Position numbers and translations under genes: made by a program. DNA of 64,000 nucleotides from Haloglomus litoreum. GTDB lineage: Archaea > Halobacteriota > Halobacteria > Halobacteriales > Haloarculaceae. The first letter of the stretch is position 1, and every line of letters starts with the position of its first letter. The notes under the pieces were generated by a model. That model had not been told where the DNA came from. It saw nothing but the letters and a program-made list of their open reading frames with translations, and made no database searches. The DNA is taken from contig NZ_CP119988.1 in the NCBI RefSeq assembly GCF_029338515.1, positions 2,046,001-2,110,000 of the forward strand. Direction: 5' to 3'. Of this stretch, positions 8,218 to 16,906 are shown in pieces.

Positions 8218-9134
8218 CCGGTCTCACCCCCGTCGGGCTCGTCCGGGTCGGCCGCTCCCGTCGGATCGGCCTCCCCGGACGGTGCCCGGTCCGACTCGCC
8301 GCCCGAGTCGGCCCCGTCGCTCAGGTCGCCGGGTTCGTAGCCGCCGAGGTACGCCTCCTGCACGGCGGGGTCGTCCCGGACTGCCTCGGGTGGGCCGTCG
8401 GCGATGACCTCGCCGCGGTTGAGGACGACGATGCGGTCGGAGACGTTCATGACGATGTCCATGTTGTGCTCGACGAGCAACACCGCGTGGTCGTCGGCCA
8501 CGTCCTCGATGAGCGCGATGATCTCGTCGACGGACTCGCTGGAGACGCCGGCGTTGGGTTCGTCCAGCAGGAGGACGTCAGGGTCGCCCGCGAGCGCGAC
8601 ACCGACCTCCAGCTGGCGCTTCTCGCCGTGGCTCAGGGTCTCCGCCGGGAGGTCGGCCTTCGCCGCCAGCCCGACCCGGTCGAGGATGGCGTGGGCCTCC
8701 TCGAGGTACGGCTCGAAGCTGTTGACGTTGCGCCAGCCCCGGAACGAGTCCGACCCGTGTGCCTGAGCGGCCACGCGGACGTTCTCCAGTACCGTGCTCG
8801 TCGGGAAGACGTTGGTCACCTGGTAGGAGCGGTGGAGCCCGCGCTTGGCGGTCGCGTGCATCGGGTCGTCGGTCACGTCGACCCAGCCGACGCTGCCCGA
8901 GGGCTCGGCCCGCTCGGCGGTGCCATCGCCCCCCGAGTCGCGCTCGGCGAGTTCGACCGTCCCGGCGGTCGGCTCCAGCGCGCCCGTCAGCAGGTCGAAG
9001 AACGTGGTCTTGCCGGCGCCGTTCGGACCGATGAGCGAGCAGAGCTCGTCCTCGGCCAGCTCGAAGTCCACGTCGTCGACCGCCGTGAGGCCGCCGAAGC
9101 GCTTGGTGAGCCCCGCTGTCCGCAGGACGCTCAT
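8214..9134 (-). CDS. livG: Liv-type ABC transporter ATP-binding protein LivG
   Basis: This 306-residue ATPase has Walker A GPNGAGKTT at residues 36-44, signature LSHGEKRQLEVG and Walker B VLLLDEPNAGVS, followed by LVEHNMDIVM. Two features differ from bacterial LivG: an acidic insertion after the Walker A region (about residues 55-80, ERDSGGDGTAERAEPSG) and an acidic, Pro-rich C-terminal tail of about 40 residues. Both look like halophilic surface adaptations. The stop of livK (9136) is one base from the start. Confidence 0.94.
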   Translation of the reverse strand: MSVLRTAGLTKRFGGLTAVDDVDFELAEDELCSLIGPNGAGKTTFFDLLTGALEPTAGTVELAERDSGGDGTAERAEPSGSVGWVDVTDDPMHATAKRGLHRSYQVTNVFPTSTVLENVRVAAQAHGSDSFRGWRNVNSFEPYLEEAHAILDRVGLAAKADLPAETLSHGEKRQLEVGVALAGDPDVLLLDEPNAGVSSESVDEIIALIEDVADDHAVLLVEHNMDIVMNVSDRIVVLNRGEVIADGPPEAVRDDPAVQEAYLGGYEPGDLSDGADSGGESDRAPSGEADPTGAADPDEPDGGETG

Positions 9135-9135
9135 G

Positions 9136-10491
9136 CTACAGCGAGCAGCCCATCTCCGGGCTGTCCTTCGGGATGGTGGTCTCGTCCATGGGGATGGTCT
9201 CGACGGGCGCGCTCGGCTTGATCGCCGCGTCCCAGTTGTCGTTGTCGTTCGGCACGACGTCCGCGATGGTCATCGCCGAGCGGGCCTGGTTGTTGTACTC
9301 CTGGAAGGTGTAGGCGTCCTGGCCCTTGGGGGTGTCCGCGACGGTCATCCCGGTGAGCTCGGCCTGGATGTCGGCACCCGCCGTCGAGCCGCCGGCCTCG
9401 ACCGCCTGGACGATGGCCGAGGCCGCGGTGAAGGTCCCCGACGTGAACAGGTCCGGGACGATGTCGTACGCGCTCGTGTAGCTGTCGACGAAGGCGTTGT
9501 TGATCTCGTTGTCGTACTGGTTCCAGTGGTAGCGGGTCGTGAACGGGCCGAGATTGGCGCCCGACAGCTTCTCCTCGGTCAGCGGGTCGCCCAGCTCCTT
9601 CTGAAGCGTCTGCCCGACGATACCCGTCGTGATCTGTGTCGCGAAGCCGCCGAACACCTCGTACGAGTAGTCCCCGTTCAGGAAGGTCGTGAACAGGGCG
9701 GGCAGCGTCTGGACGGTGAAGCCGGCGACGATCCCCTCCGCACCCTCGCTCTCGGCGTTGTCGAGCGGGCCCTGCCACTCCTTGTAGCCGCGGGGGAAGA
9801 ACTTCTCGCCGACGATCTCGACGCCGTTGGCCTCCAGGACCGTCCGATAGTTGTTGACGACGGCCCGGCCGAAGGAGTAGTCCGCCCCGAACAGGTACAC
9901 CTTCGAGACGTCGGTGTTGTCGGCGACGTACTTGCCACCCGAGCGGGCGTCCATCGCGGTGTTCTCGCTGGCCCGGAACACCGGCGAGCCGCAGGTCTCG
10001 CTGTTGGACGTGATGTCGGCCGAGGCCGCGGGGCCGAGCAGCGTCGGGATGTTGGACTGCTTCGAGACGGTCGTCGCGACCCGCCCGGCCGATGCCGAGG
10101 AGGTGCAGCCGAACAGCAGGTCCACCCCCTCGTTCTTGACGAGGTCCTCCGCCGCTGACTGGGCGGTGTCGGCCTTCAGTTCCGTGTCGCGGACGATCAG
10201 CTCGTAGTCGACATCACCGACCGTGGTCGTCTTCGTCCCGGTCGACGCCTCGGGCGTGAAGTCGTCGTCGCCCTTGTAGTTGAACCCCTGGTAGAAGCCG
10301 TACATGGCCTGCTGGCCGTAGTACTTGAGGCTCCCCGACAGGGGCTGCAGCACACCGATGGTGACCGTGTCGCTCATCGATCCGCCTCCACCGCCGTCGC
10401 CACCGTCCCCGGTACAGCCGGCGAGACCGCCGATGCCTGCCGCAGCCAGTCCAGCCAGCGCCTTCCGCCGTGTGAGTCGTTGCCGTTCCAT
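9136..10491 (-). CDS. livK: Liv-type ABC transporter substrate-binding lipoprotein
   Basis: This 451-residue periplasmic-binding-protein-like lipoprotein captures the substrate outside the cell. The N-terminus MERQRLTRRKALAGLAAAGI has a twin-arginine motif and is followed by lipobox LAGC, then a Gly-rich linker. The body begins VTIGVLQPLSGSLKYYGQQAMYG, the classic Peripla_BP_6 opening. ATG 10491 is chosen because the frame upstream lacks sense. A TATA-like element inside the palindrome at 10534-10547 lies 43-56 bases upstream, so a short leader is likely. First gene of livKGFHM. The true ligand is unknown; the neighbours suggest a hydroxyacid or branched acid is as likely as an amino acid. 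Confidence 0.93.
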   Translation of the reverse strand: MERQRLTRRKALAGLAAAGIGGLAGCTGDGGDGGGGGSMSDTVTIGVLQPLSGSLKYYGQQAMYGFYQGFNYKGDDDFTPEASTGTKTTTVGDVDYELIVRDTELKADTAQSAAEDLVKNEGVDLLFGCTSSASAGRVATTVSKQSNIPTLLGPAASADITSNSETCGSPVFRASENTAMDARSGGKYVADNTDVSKVYLFGADYSFGRAVVNNYRTVLEANGVEIVGEKFFPRGYKEWQGPLDNAESEGAEGIVAGFTVQTLPALFTTFLNGDYSYEVFGGFATQITTGIVGQTLQKELGDPLTEEKLSGANLGPFTTRYHWNQYDNEINNAFVDSYTSAYDIVPDLFTSGTFTAASAIVQAVEAGGSTAGADIQAELTGMTVADTPKGQDAYTFQEYNNQARSAMTIADVVPNDNDNWDAAIKPSAPVETIPMDETTIPKDSPEMGCSL

Positions 10492-10533
10492 GGCACTACC
10501 TGAGACACCGGACGCACGGGCTTCGGTCCCCGG

Positions 10534-10547
10534 GTTAACATATGAAC
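10534..10547. promoter_or_regulatory. Palindromic operator-like site overlapping the livK promoter
   Basis: GTTAACATATGAAC is an imperfect palindrome matching GTTCACACGTGAAC at 10572-10585 at 11 of 14 positions; the centres are 38 bases apart. On the minus strand it contains the TATA-like ATATGTTAAC of livK. A regulator bound here would block livK transcription. Confidence 0.5.
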
Positions 10548-10568
10548 GCGCCGGCCAGAGACGGCTTC

Positions 10569-10588
10569 GGGGTTCACACGTGAACCCC
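10569..10588. promoter_or_regulatory. 20-bp inverted repeat upstream of the hydrolase gene
   Basis: Nine-base arms GGGGTTCAC and GTGAACCCC are separated by AC. It ends directly before a weak TATA-like GATACAG, about 25-33 bases before the ATG at 10623. Its core matches the palindrome in the livK promoter, so both divergent genes may share a regulator. Confidence 0.5.
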
Positions 10589-10622
10589 GAGATACAGGGT
10601 CGGGCCTCCGCTACCCGGCCCC

Positions 10623-11570
10623 ATGCAGCCGACACCGACGACAGTGACGGCGGCCGACGGCACCGACCTTCGGCTCTGGGAGCAGCCCGCCGAGGGCGGC
10701 GACACCGAGACGGCCGTGCTCCACGTCCACGGCTCGATCACGAACTCGCGGGCGCTGTTCGCCCCGCCCGTCGAGGGCGACGACTCCTACTCGTGGCTCG
10801 CGGCCACCGCGCGCGCCGGGCGGACGGCACTCGCGCTCGACATCCGGGGGTACGGTGACAGCGACCGGCCGCCCGAACTCGACGAGCCCCCCGAGGCCAA
10901 CGATCCGCCGGTGCGCGCCCCGACCGCCGCACGGGACATCGCCGCGGCGGTCGAGGCCGCCCGCGAGCGATTCGAGACGGTCCACCTGCTCGGTGTCTCC
11001 TGGGGGACGATGACCTGCGGGTACTACCTCGCGCACCACGCCGAGGGGTCGCCGGTCGCCTCGCTGACGCAGGTGGCACCCGTCCACCGGCCCACCTGGA
11101 CCTTCGAGGAGGTGACGACGGCGCTGGGCGTCGACGCCTCGCTCGATGCGTACTACCACCAGCACTACGAGGGCGTCCGCGAGCGCCAGGGCGTCTCCGA
11201 CGACGGCGAGGACCCGCTCTTCGAGGCGGTCTGGCGCGCGCAGGTGGAGTCGAACCAGGGCGTCGACGACGACACCTACGTCGCGCAGTCGGGGTCGCTC
11301 GCCGACACGGCGATGGCCTGCGACGGCGAGACGGTGTACGATGCCGACGCGGTCGCGGTGCCGGCGCTCGTCGTCCGCGGCAGCGACGACGCCATCTCCG
11401 TCCGCGAGGACGCGCTCGGTCTCTACGACGAACTCGGGGCCCGCGCCGACCGGAAGGAGTACGCCGAGCTGGCGGGTGCGGACCACTACGCGATGCACGG
11501 GGCCCGACGGCAGGCGCTCTACGAGACGGTCGCTGCGTACCACGACCGCGTGGAGCGGGACCGGACCTGA
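10623..11570 (+). CDS. Alpha/beta hydrolase
   Basis: This 315-residue cytosolic hydrolase has the oxyanion region VLHVHGS (about residues 32-38), an LDIRGYGDSD strand-loop, nucleophile elbow GVSWG with S126, an acid in VRGSDD and a C-terminal His in GADHYAMHG. An ester, thioester or amide substrate is expected, but the sequence does not say which. No signal peptide is present. The gene is divergent from livK and shares with it a 131-base intergenic region containing two matching palindromes. That suggests co-regulation with the importer and action on an imported compound. Confidence 0.88.
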   Translation: MQPTPTTVTAADGTDLRLWEQPAEGGDTETAVLHVHGSITNSRALFAPPVEGDDSYSWLAATARAGRTALALDIRGYGDSDRPPELDEPPEANDPPVRAPTAARDIAAAVEAARERFETVHLLGVSWGTMTCGYYLAHHAEGSPVASLTQVAPVHRPTWTFEEVTTALGVDASLDAYYHQHYEGVRERQGVSDDGEDPLFEAVWRAQVESNQGVDDDTYVAQSGSLADTAMACDGETVYDADAVAVPALVVRGSDDAISVREDALGLYDELGARADRKEYAELAGADHYAMHGARRQALYETVAAYHDRVERDRT

Positions 11571-11651
11571 GGGCTCCCCCGAGTCCTGTCGGCTGGTGGG
11601 CGTGTGACTGCTTTCTGGAGGGGATAATCGGAATACGGCCTGCTCACGGGC

Positions 11652-12368
11652 TCAATCGTCGAGCTCCTCCAGCGCCTCCACCATCCGGCCGACGGCCTTC
11701 TCCTGCCCGCGTCGCAGGCGCTTCGAGACGGCCGGTTTGGAGACGCCGAACTCCTCGGCCAGGTCACCCAGCGTGGCGCCCCGCGGCGACCGGAAGTAGC
11801 CCCGCTCGACGGCCGCCTCCAGGGTCTCGCGCTCGGTGTCGGTCAGGTCCTGGCACCCCTGGATGAGCGTCATGGCCGCGCCGACGTTCTCGACGAAGCC
11901 CGTCACCTCGGCCTCGTTGACGGGGTCCCGCGCGACCACCTCGAACTCGTTGTCGCGTTCGAGTCCGGCGAGTGCGCCCTCCGCGGTCGACTCGTGGTCG
12001 AAGCCGACGTGCCACAGCTCGCTCCCGGCCTCGATGTGGAACGGGCCGGTGATGTAGCCGTCGTGGTCGCGGATGGTCCGCATCGCGGCCGTCTCGTCGA
12101 TGACGGTCCGGATGTGGGCCACGTCGTCCTGCTTCGAGATGAGGCCGCACTCGCGCAGCCCGTCGTGGCTCCGCAGCACGTCCAGCCCGGCCTCGACGGC
12201 GCCCCGGTCGTCCCCTTCGACCAGCATCCGCGTCTCCAGCTGCCCCTCGTGACGGTCCCGACCCGACTCGAACTCCCAGTTGACCGCCGAGAACGACACC
12301 GGCTGCGCCTCGGTGGCAGCGATGAACGGGCAGTCGTACTGCTCCATGTCGAGGGTCAGGTCTATCAT
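11652..12368 (-). CDS. HTH-10 (bacterio-opsin activator-type) transcriptional regulator
   Basis: The 238-residue protein has an N-terminal sensor-like domain of the Bat/DmsR class. The C-terminal HTH_10 begins LTDTERETLEAAVERGYFRSP at about residue 180 and has recognition region ATLGDLAEEFGVSKPAVSKRL. No GAF or PAS domain is present. Such proteins usually regulate nearby genes. Here the gene is divergent from the exported hydrolase at 12546 (177-base spacer), so that gene and perhaps the hydrolase/liv genes are candidate targets. A TATA-like GTAATCGTTTT region on the minus strand lies about 35 bases upstream. Confidence 0.9.
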   Translation of the reverse strand: MIDLTLDMEQYDCPFIAATEAQPVSFSAVNWEFESGRDRHEGQLETRMLVEGDDRGAVEAGLDVLRSHDGLRECGLISKQDDVAHIRTVIDETAAMRTIRDHDGYITGPFHIEAGSELWHVGFDHESTAEGALAGLERDNEFEVVARDPVNEAEVTGFVENVGAAMTLIQGCQDLTDTERETLEAAVERGYFRSPRGATLGDLAEEFGVSKPAVSKRLRRGQEKAVGRMVEALEELDD

Positions 12369-12545
12369 GGTTCTTCCCCGATGCTTGCCCCAGTTGCGTC
12401 GTGCAGGGACAAAACGATTACCCTCGTCACCCTCTCACACAAGGACCGGGCCTGATACCACGTCACGGCGCGGAGAGCCTCCGAGGCCGGCTGTTTGGAC
12501 GGATTCGCCACAACCCGTTTTTGAACCCCCCCGCGAGGACACGGT

Positions 12546-14024
12546 ATGACCGAACGGACCGAACAGCGCGACCCTGGCTCCGTCCCGGACGGCGTGGACC
12601 GACGACGGTTCCTCCGCGCGGCCGCCGCGGCCGGAGGGCTGGCCACCGGCCTCGGGACCGCGAGTGCCGACCACGAGGAGGGCGGCCGCGGCAACCCGCT
12701 CGCCGGCTTCGGCGGGACGCCCTGTGACGTGCCCCGGACGAGCGACCGCTACCTGCCGTTCGAGACCGACGGCCGGTTCGGCGGCTGGGGCGGCCACGAG
12801 TACCACGTCACCGAGCCCGGCGTCCGGGACGGCCAGAACCCGGTCGTCTTCGTCCACGGCAACACACACGACGCCTGCGACTTCAGCGAGCACGCCGAGG
12901 CGTACCTCGACCGCGGGTATCGCGGCGACGAACTCTGGTCCATCACCTTCCGCGAGTCGACGAGTGTCCACGCCGAGATGGCCCGCCAGCTCGACGAGTT
13001 CGTGTTCCGCCTGCTGGAGCACGTCAACGGGACGGACGACGGGTACGACCGGTCCGGCACCCCCTGGCTGGACGCGGTCCCGGAGTGGGACGTGTCGACG
13101 GTGGATCTGGTGAGCCACTCGCTGGGCGTCACGGGTGTCCGCCTCTGGCTGGCCGACCGTCGGCGCTACGACTGGCCGAGCGTGTCACTGGACGCCGATC
13201 ACCCCGCCGCCCGCCCACGGTTCGACCGCGTCGACACGTTCGTCGGCCTCGCCGGAGCCAACCACGGCACCCCCACCTGCGGCCCCTGCCGGACGGGCAC
13301 CGGGAGCGGCGAGCCGTGCAACGTCATCTCGCCGCTGTGTGCCGACGAACCCGGGGAGCCCCTGTACGACCTGAACCACTACGGGGCCGACTGCACCGAC
13401 CCCGACGCCCCCTGCGAGACCAACGAGACGCCCCGGGGCGACCGCATCGACTACTACACCATCCGCGGGACCGCCGACTACTTCTACGCCGACGACCCGG
13501 ATAGCCCCGTGCTGGCGGGCGCGGAATCGAACGTCGTGGTCGACGGCGCGCACAACGCGACCCGCGCGAGCGATACCGCCATCGAACTCGTCTACCAGTG
13601 GGTGACCGACGACGGGGCCGAGGCGCGGAGCCGCCCCTCGCAGCCGGTGTCGGGGCTCTCGGGGACCCGGCAGGACGACGGGAGCGTCCTCCTCGCCGGC
13701 GGCGCGAACACCGTCGACCTGACCGCCGCGGCGGACCACCCGGTCCTGCTCCGGGACCGCGTCCCCTACTCCTGGACCGTCGCCCGCGAGTCGGGAGCGG
13801 TCGAGGCGGTCGCCCCACGCCCGCACGAGGGCGTCAAGGAGGTGTACTTCGGGACGGGCATCTCACGGGGGCACGACGTCCGGTACTTCGTCGAAGCGCC
13901 GGAGGGGGCCAGCAGCGGCGTGAGCTACTCGTTCGGGCCGGCACAGGTCCGGCGCTCCGGCAGCGCGACCTGGGTCGACGTGCCGGGCACGAGCGACCGC
14001 ACCGTGGTCGTCGGGCCGCGGTAG
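12546..14024 (+). CDS. Tat-exported PhaZ7-like depolymerase / class 2 lipase-like hydrolase
   Basis: This 492-residue protein has a twin-arginine signal (DRRRFLRAAAAAGGLATGLG, about residues 17-36) without a lipobox, so it is released. The fold is lipase-like: VVFVHGNTHD oxyanion region, then VSHSLGVTGV with nucleophile S192, then VGLAGANHGTPTCG and a likely catalytic His in VDGAHNATRAS. The SHSLG elbow and ANHGT stretch resemble Bacillus class 2 lipases and the extracellular polyhydroxybutyrate depolymerase PhaZ7. About 130 C-terminal residues form a separate beta-rich domain. Eight cysteines lie in the mature catalytic region, exceptional for a haloarchaeal protein, and suggest disulfides. 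Polymer versus lipid substrate is undecided. Confidence 0.85.
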   Translation: MTERTEQRDPGSVPDGVDRRRFLRAAAAAGGLATGLGTASADHEEGGRGNPLAGFGGTPCDVPRTSDRYLPFETDGRFGGWGGHEYHVTEPGVRDGQNPVVFVHGNTHDACDFSEHAEAYLDRGYRGDELWSITFRESTSVHAEMARQLDEFVFRLLEHVNGTDDGYDRSGTPWLDAVPEWDVSTVDLVSHSLGVTGVRLWLADRRRYDWPSVSLDADHPAARPRFDRVDTFVGLAGANHGTPTCGPCRTGTGSGEPCNVISPLCADEPGEPLYDLNHYGADCTDPDAPCETNETPRGDRIDYYTIRGTADYFYADDPDSPVLAGAESNVVVDGAHNATRASDTAIELVYQWVTDDGAEARSRPSQPVSGLSGTRQDDGSVLLAGGANTVDLTAAADHPVLLRDRVPYSWTVARESGAVEAVAPRPHEGVKEVYFGTGISRGHDVRYFVEAPEGASSGVSYSFGPAQVRRSGSATWVDVPGTSDRTVVVGPR

Positions 14025-14094
14025 ACCGATGGGAGCCAGCGGACGCGACCGGACGGAAACCCATATCGGTGGACCGGACGAACCGCGGTCCAAC

Positions 14095-15069
14095 ATGGTC
14101 ATCCTCGCGGAGGAGGTACGCCGACGGTACGGCGAGACGGTCGCGCTCGACGGCGTCTCGCTGTCCGTCGCCGAGGGCGAGGTGTTCGCGCTGGTCGGGC
14201 CGAACGGCGCCGGCAAGACGACGCTCGTGCGGGCGCTCACCGGCACCACCGTCGTCGACGGGCGAGTCGAGGTGCTCGGCAGAGCGCCCGACGAGGTCGA
14301 CCCCGAACGGGTGGGGCTGCTCCCCCAGGAGTTCGACCCCGCCGAACGGCTCACCGCGCGCGAACTCGTCGCCTACTACGCCGGCCTCTACGACGACGCC
14401 CGCGACGCCGACGACGTACTGGCGGACGTGGGGCTCGAGGGCGCCGACGCCCGGAAGCCGTACGGGGACCTCTCGGGCGGGCAGAAGCGCCGGACCTGCG
14501 TCGCGACGGCGCTGGTCAACGCCCCCGACGTCCTGTTCCTCGACGAGCCGACGACCGGCATCGACCCGACCGGTCGCCGACAGCTCTGGCAGCTCCTCTC
14601 GGACCTCGCGGACGGCGGCACGACCATCCTCCTCACGACCCACTACATGGAGGAGGCCGAGACACTGGCCGACCGCGTCGGCCTGCTCGCCGACGGCCAA
14701 CTCGTCGCGGTCGGGGCGCCGGCCGACCTCGTCGCGGCCCACGGCGGCGACAGCCGGCTCGAACTGGACGTGCCGGAGGACGCCGAGGGCCGTGCCGCGA
14801 GGGCGCTCGAGATGGCCGGCTACGGGCTCGTCCCGGACGAGGCCGCGCTCGCGGTCACGGGCATCGACCCCCGCGACATCGGCCAGGTGGTCGAGACCCT
14901 GGAGGCCGAGGACGTACCCTACGGCGCCATCACCTGGAAGCAGCCCGACCTGGAGGACGTCTACCTCTCGCTGACCGGAACCGAGGTCGCGGCCGGTGGC
15001 GACCCGGTGTCACGCCGTCGGGGGCGGGTCCCTGCCGGAGGACCGTCCCGGGACGGGGGTGAGCCCTGA
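14095..15069 (+). CDS. ABC-2 type exporter ATP-binding protein
   Basis: This 324-residue ATPase has Walker A GPNGAGKTT at residues 35-43, signature LSGGQKRR, Walker B VLFLDEPTTGID, and the exporter-type C-terminal region of the DrrA/CcmA class. ATG 14095 is chosen because an ATAT-containing element about 30 bases upstream (CCATATCGG) fits a leaderless promoter and the domain begins there; an in-frame ATG at 14029 is less likely. The stop overlaps the permease ATG by one base. Relatives export drugs, lipids or polysaccharides; the cargo here is unknown. Confidence 0.92.
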   Translation: MVILAEEVRRRYGETVALDGVSLSVAEGEVFALVGPNGAGKTTLVRALTGTTVVDGRVEVLGRAPDEVDPERVGLLPQEFDPAERLTARELVAYYAGLYDDARDADDVLADVGLEGADARKPYGDLSGGQKRRTCVATALVNAPDVLFLDEPTTGIDPTGRRQLWQLLSDLADGGTTILLTTHYMEEAETLADRVGLLADGQLVAVGAPADLVAAHGGDSRLELDVPEDAEGRAARALEMAGYGLVPDEAALAVTGIDPRDIGQVVETLEAEDVPYGAITWKQPDLEDVYLSLTGTEVAAGGDPVSRRRGRVPAGGPSRDGGEP

Positions 15070-15869
15070 TGGGCGCCGTCGGGCGCATCACCAGCGAGGC
15101 CAGCGCCGCCACGAAGGCGTTCCTCCGGCGTCGGACGGCCGTCTTCTTCACGTTCTTCTTCCCCGCCATCATCATCCTCATCTTCGGCGCGCTGGTCCAG
15201 ACCCAGCCCACGGGTGGCGGCCTGTTCACCGAGCCGGCGGGCTACTACGTCCCCGGTTACCTGGCGGTGGTCGTGCTGTTCACGCCCCTCTCGCGGGTCG
15301 GGAGCGAGGTCGCGCGCCACCGGGAGGGGAACCGCTTCGAGAAACTGGCGACGACACCGCTGTCGCGGGCCGAGTGGCTCCTCGCACAGACCATCGTCAA
15401 CGTCGGCATCATCGGCGCCGCCGCCGTCCTCATCCTCGTGCTGGTGGTCGTCGTGACGGGCGCGGCGGCGTCGCTGCGGCCGTCCCTCCTGCTGCTGCCG
15501 TTCATCGCCCTGGCCGTGGCGCTGTTCTGCGGGCTCGGGGCCGTCCTCGGCCGGGTCGCCGACTCGCAGGACGGCGTCGTCGCGGCCTCGAACGGTATCG
15601 CGCTGCCGCTGCTGTTCCTCTCCGAGACGTTCGTCCCGCCGGACCTGCTGCCGGCGTGGTTCGCTCCGCTGCGCTACCTCTCGCCACTCACCTACTTCGC
15701 CCGCGGCGTGCGGGAGGCCACGTACCGCCCGGCCGGACAGCTCGGCTCGTTCACGCCCAACCCGAACGTCTTCGAGGCGTCCGGGCCGCTCCTGGAGCTG
15801 GGTGTCCTGACCGCGCTGGCGGTCCTGTTCTTCGTCGCCGGCGCGTACGCCATCCCGAACACGGACTGA
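15069..15869 (+). CDS. ABC-2 type exporter permease
   Basis: This 266-residue membrane protein of the DrrB/NodJ class has about six helices. It starts with RRTAVFFTFFFPAIIILIFG and carries the conserved FEKLATTPLSRAEWLLAQT segment that couples to the ATPase, then PLLFLSETFVPPDLLPAWFAPLRYLSPLTYFARGVRE, typical of ABC2_membrane proteins. It starts on the last base of the ATPase gene. The pair forms a complete exporter. Confidence 0.92.
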   Translation: MGAVGRITSEASAATKAFLRRRTAVFFTFFFPAIIILIFGALVQTQPTGGGLFTEPAGYYVPGYLAVVVLFTPLSRVGSEVARHREGNRFEKLATTPLSRAEWLLAQTIVNVGIIGAAAVLILVLVVVVTGAAASLRPSLLLLPFIALAVALFCGLGAVLGRVADSQDGVVAASNGIALPLLFLSETFVPPDLLPAWFAPLRYLSPLTYFARGVREATYRPAGQLGSFTPNPNVFEASGPLLELGVLTALAVLFFVAGAYAIPNTD

Positions 15870-15942
15870 GCCGGTCGCCCCCGGTTCTCTCCGGTCCGGA
15901 ATCGGCCCCGCGGTATATCGCGGCCAGAGCCCTACGGATGGT

Positions 15943-16731
15943 ATGAGCGCCCGCTCCACGCCCGAACGGATCTCGCCCCAGCGACAGCTGACGGTGGACT
16001 ACATGCGGATGGCGGGTCGGCGGAGCAACGTCCACGGACTCGTCGAGGTGGACGTGACCGAGGCCCGCGAGCGCATCCGGCGCATCGAGGCCGAGACCGG
16101 CGAGGCACCGTCGTTCACCGCGTTCCTCGTGGCCTGTCTGGCGGCGACCGTCGCGGAACAGCCAGCGGTCCAGGCGTACCGCGACTGGCGGGGCCGCGTC
16201 CACCACTTCGACGACGTCGACGTGAACGTCCTGGTCGAGACGACCGTCGACGGGGAGCGGATCGCCGTCCCCCACGTCGTCCGGGCGGCGAACCGGCGGT
16301 CCATCCGCTCCATCCAGGAGGACTTCCGGAGGGTCAGGGAGTCCCCCCGCAGCGAGGAGCAATCGCGGGTCACGGCCCTCGCTCGGTACCTCCCCGACGT
16401 CCTTCGCCGGCAGCTGTGGCGGCTCCCGCAACTGTTCCCCCGTCGGTGGAAGGCCCTCGCCGGGACGGTCTCGGTCACCTCGGTCGGGATGTTCGGGTCG
16501 GGGAGCGGCTGGGCGATCACACCGACGAACTACAGTCTGCAGTTGACCGTCGGGGGCATCGGGACGAGGCCGATGCTCGTCGACGGCGAGGTAGAGGGCC
16601 GGGAGCTCCTCAGCCTCACCGTCACCTTCGACCACGACGTCGTCGACGGTGCCCCTGCGGCCAGGTTCGTCCAGCGGCTCTCCGAGCACGTGGAGGCGGC
16701 GCGCGGACTGGAGGCGGGGGCCGACGACTGA
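15943..16731 (+). CDS. Stand-alone 2-oxo acid dehydrogenase E2-type acyltransferase domain
   Basis: This 262-residue protein consists only of the catalytic domain of E2 acyltransferases, with the active-site motif H-x3-D-G (FDHDVVDGAPA, about residues 225-235). There is no lipoyl domain or E1/E3-binding domain, and no E1 or E3 genes are nearby. Between the two halves there is an unusual basic Arg-rich segment (RYLPDVLRRQLWRLPQLFPRRW, about 148-170). It might accept acyl groups from CoA or act like the related chloramphenicol acetyltransferase fold; neither is shown. Confidence 0.82.
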   Translation: MSARSTPERISPQRQLTVDYMRMAGRRSNVHGLVEVDVTEARERIRRIEAETGEAPSFTAFLVACLAATVAEQPAVQAYRDWRGRVHHFDDVDVNVLVETTVDGERIAVPHVVRAANRRSIRSIQEDFRRVRESPRSEEQSRVTALARYLPDVLRRQLWRLPQLFPRRWKALAGTVSVTSVGMFGSGSGWAITPTNYSLQLTVGGIGTRPMLVDGEVEGRELLSLTVTFDHDVVDGAPAARFVQRLSEHVEAARGLEAGADD

Positions 16732-16906
16732 ACCCATCCCCCGCTGGTCGAACAGCGGGCGGATGCGTCTCGAACCTCTGCGTTACTCATTTCAACGAAA
16801 GTTCCGAACTGTAATATTTCGATAATACGTCAAGGTTCGATTCTACACAGATATCCTCGCATCCCTCGTTCAGAACGCCTTTGCGGCCGCACGTGGACGG
16901 TCGGAT

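Noticed and set aside
6458-8227. Single 589-codon frame spanning livF antisense and livH
   Set aside because: Only the part from ATG 7522 is livH; the upstream extension is an out-of-frame reading of livF.
13834-14742. Minus-strand frame of 302 codons over the ABC ATPase
   Set aside because: Overlaps a gene with complete Walker motifs; the antisense product has no recognisable domain.
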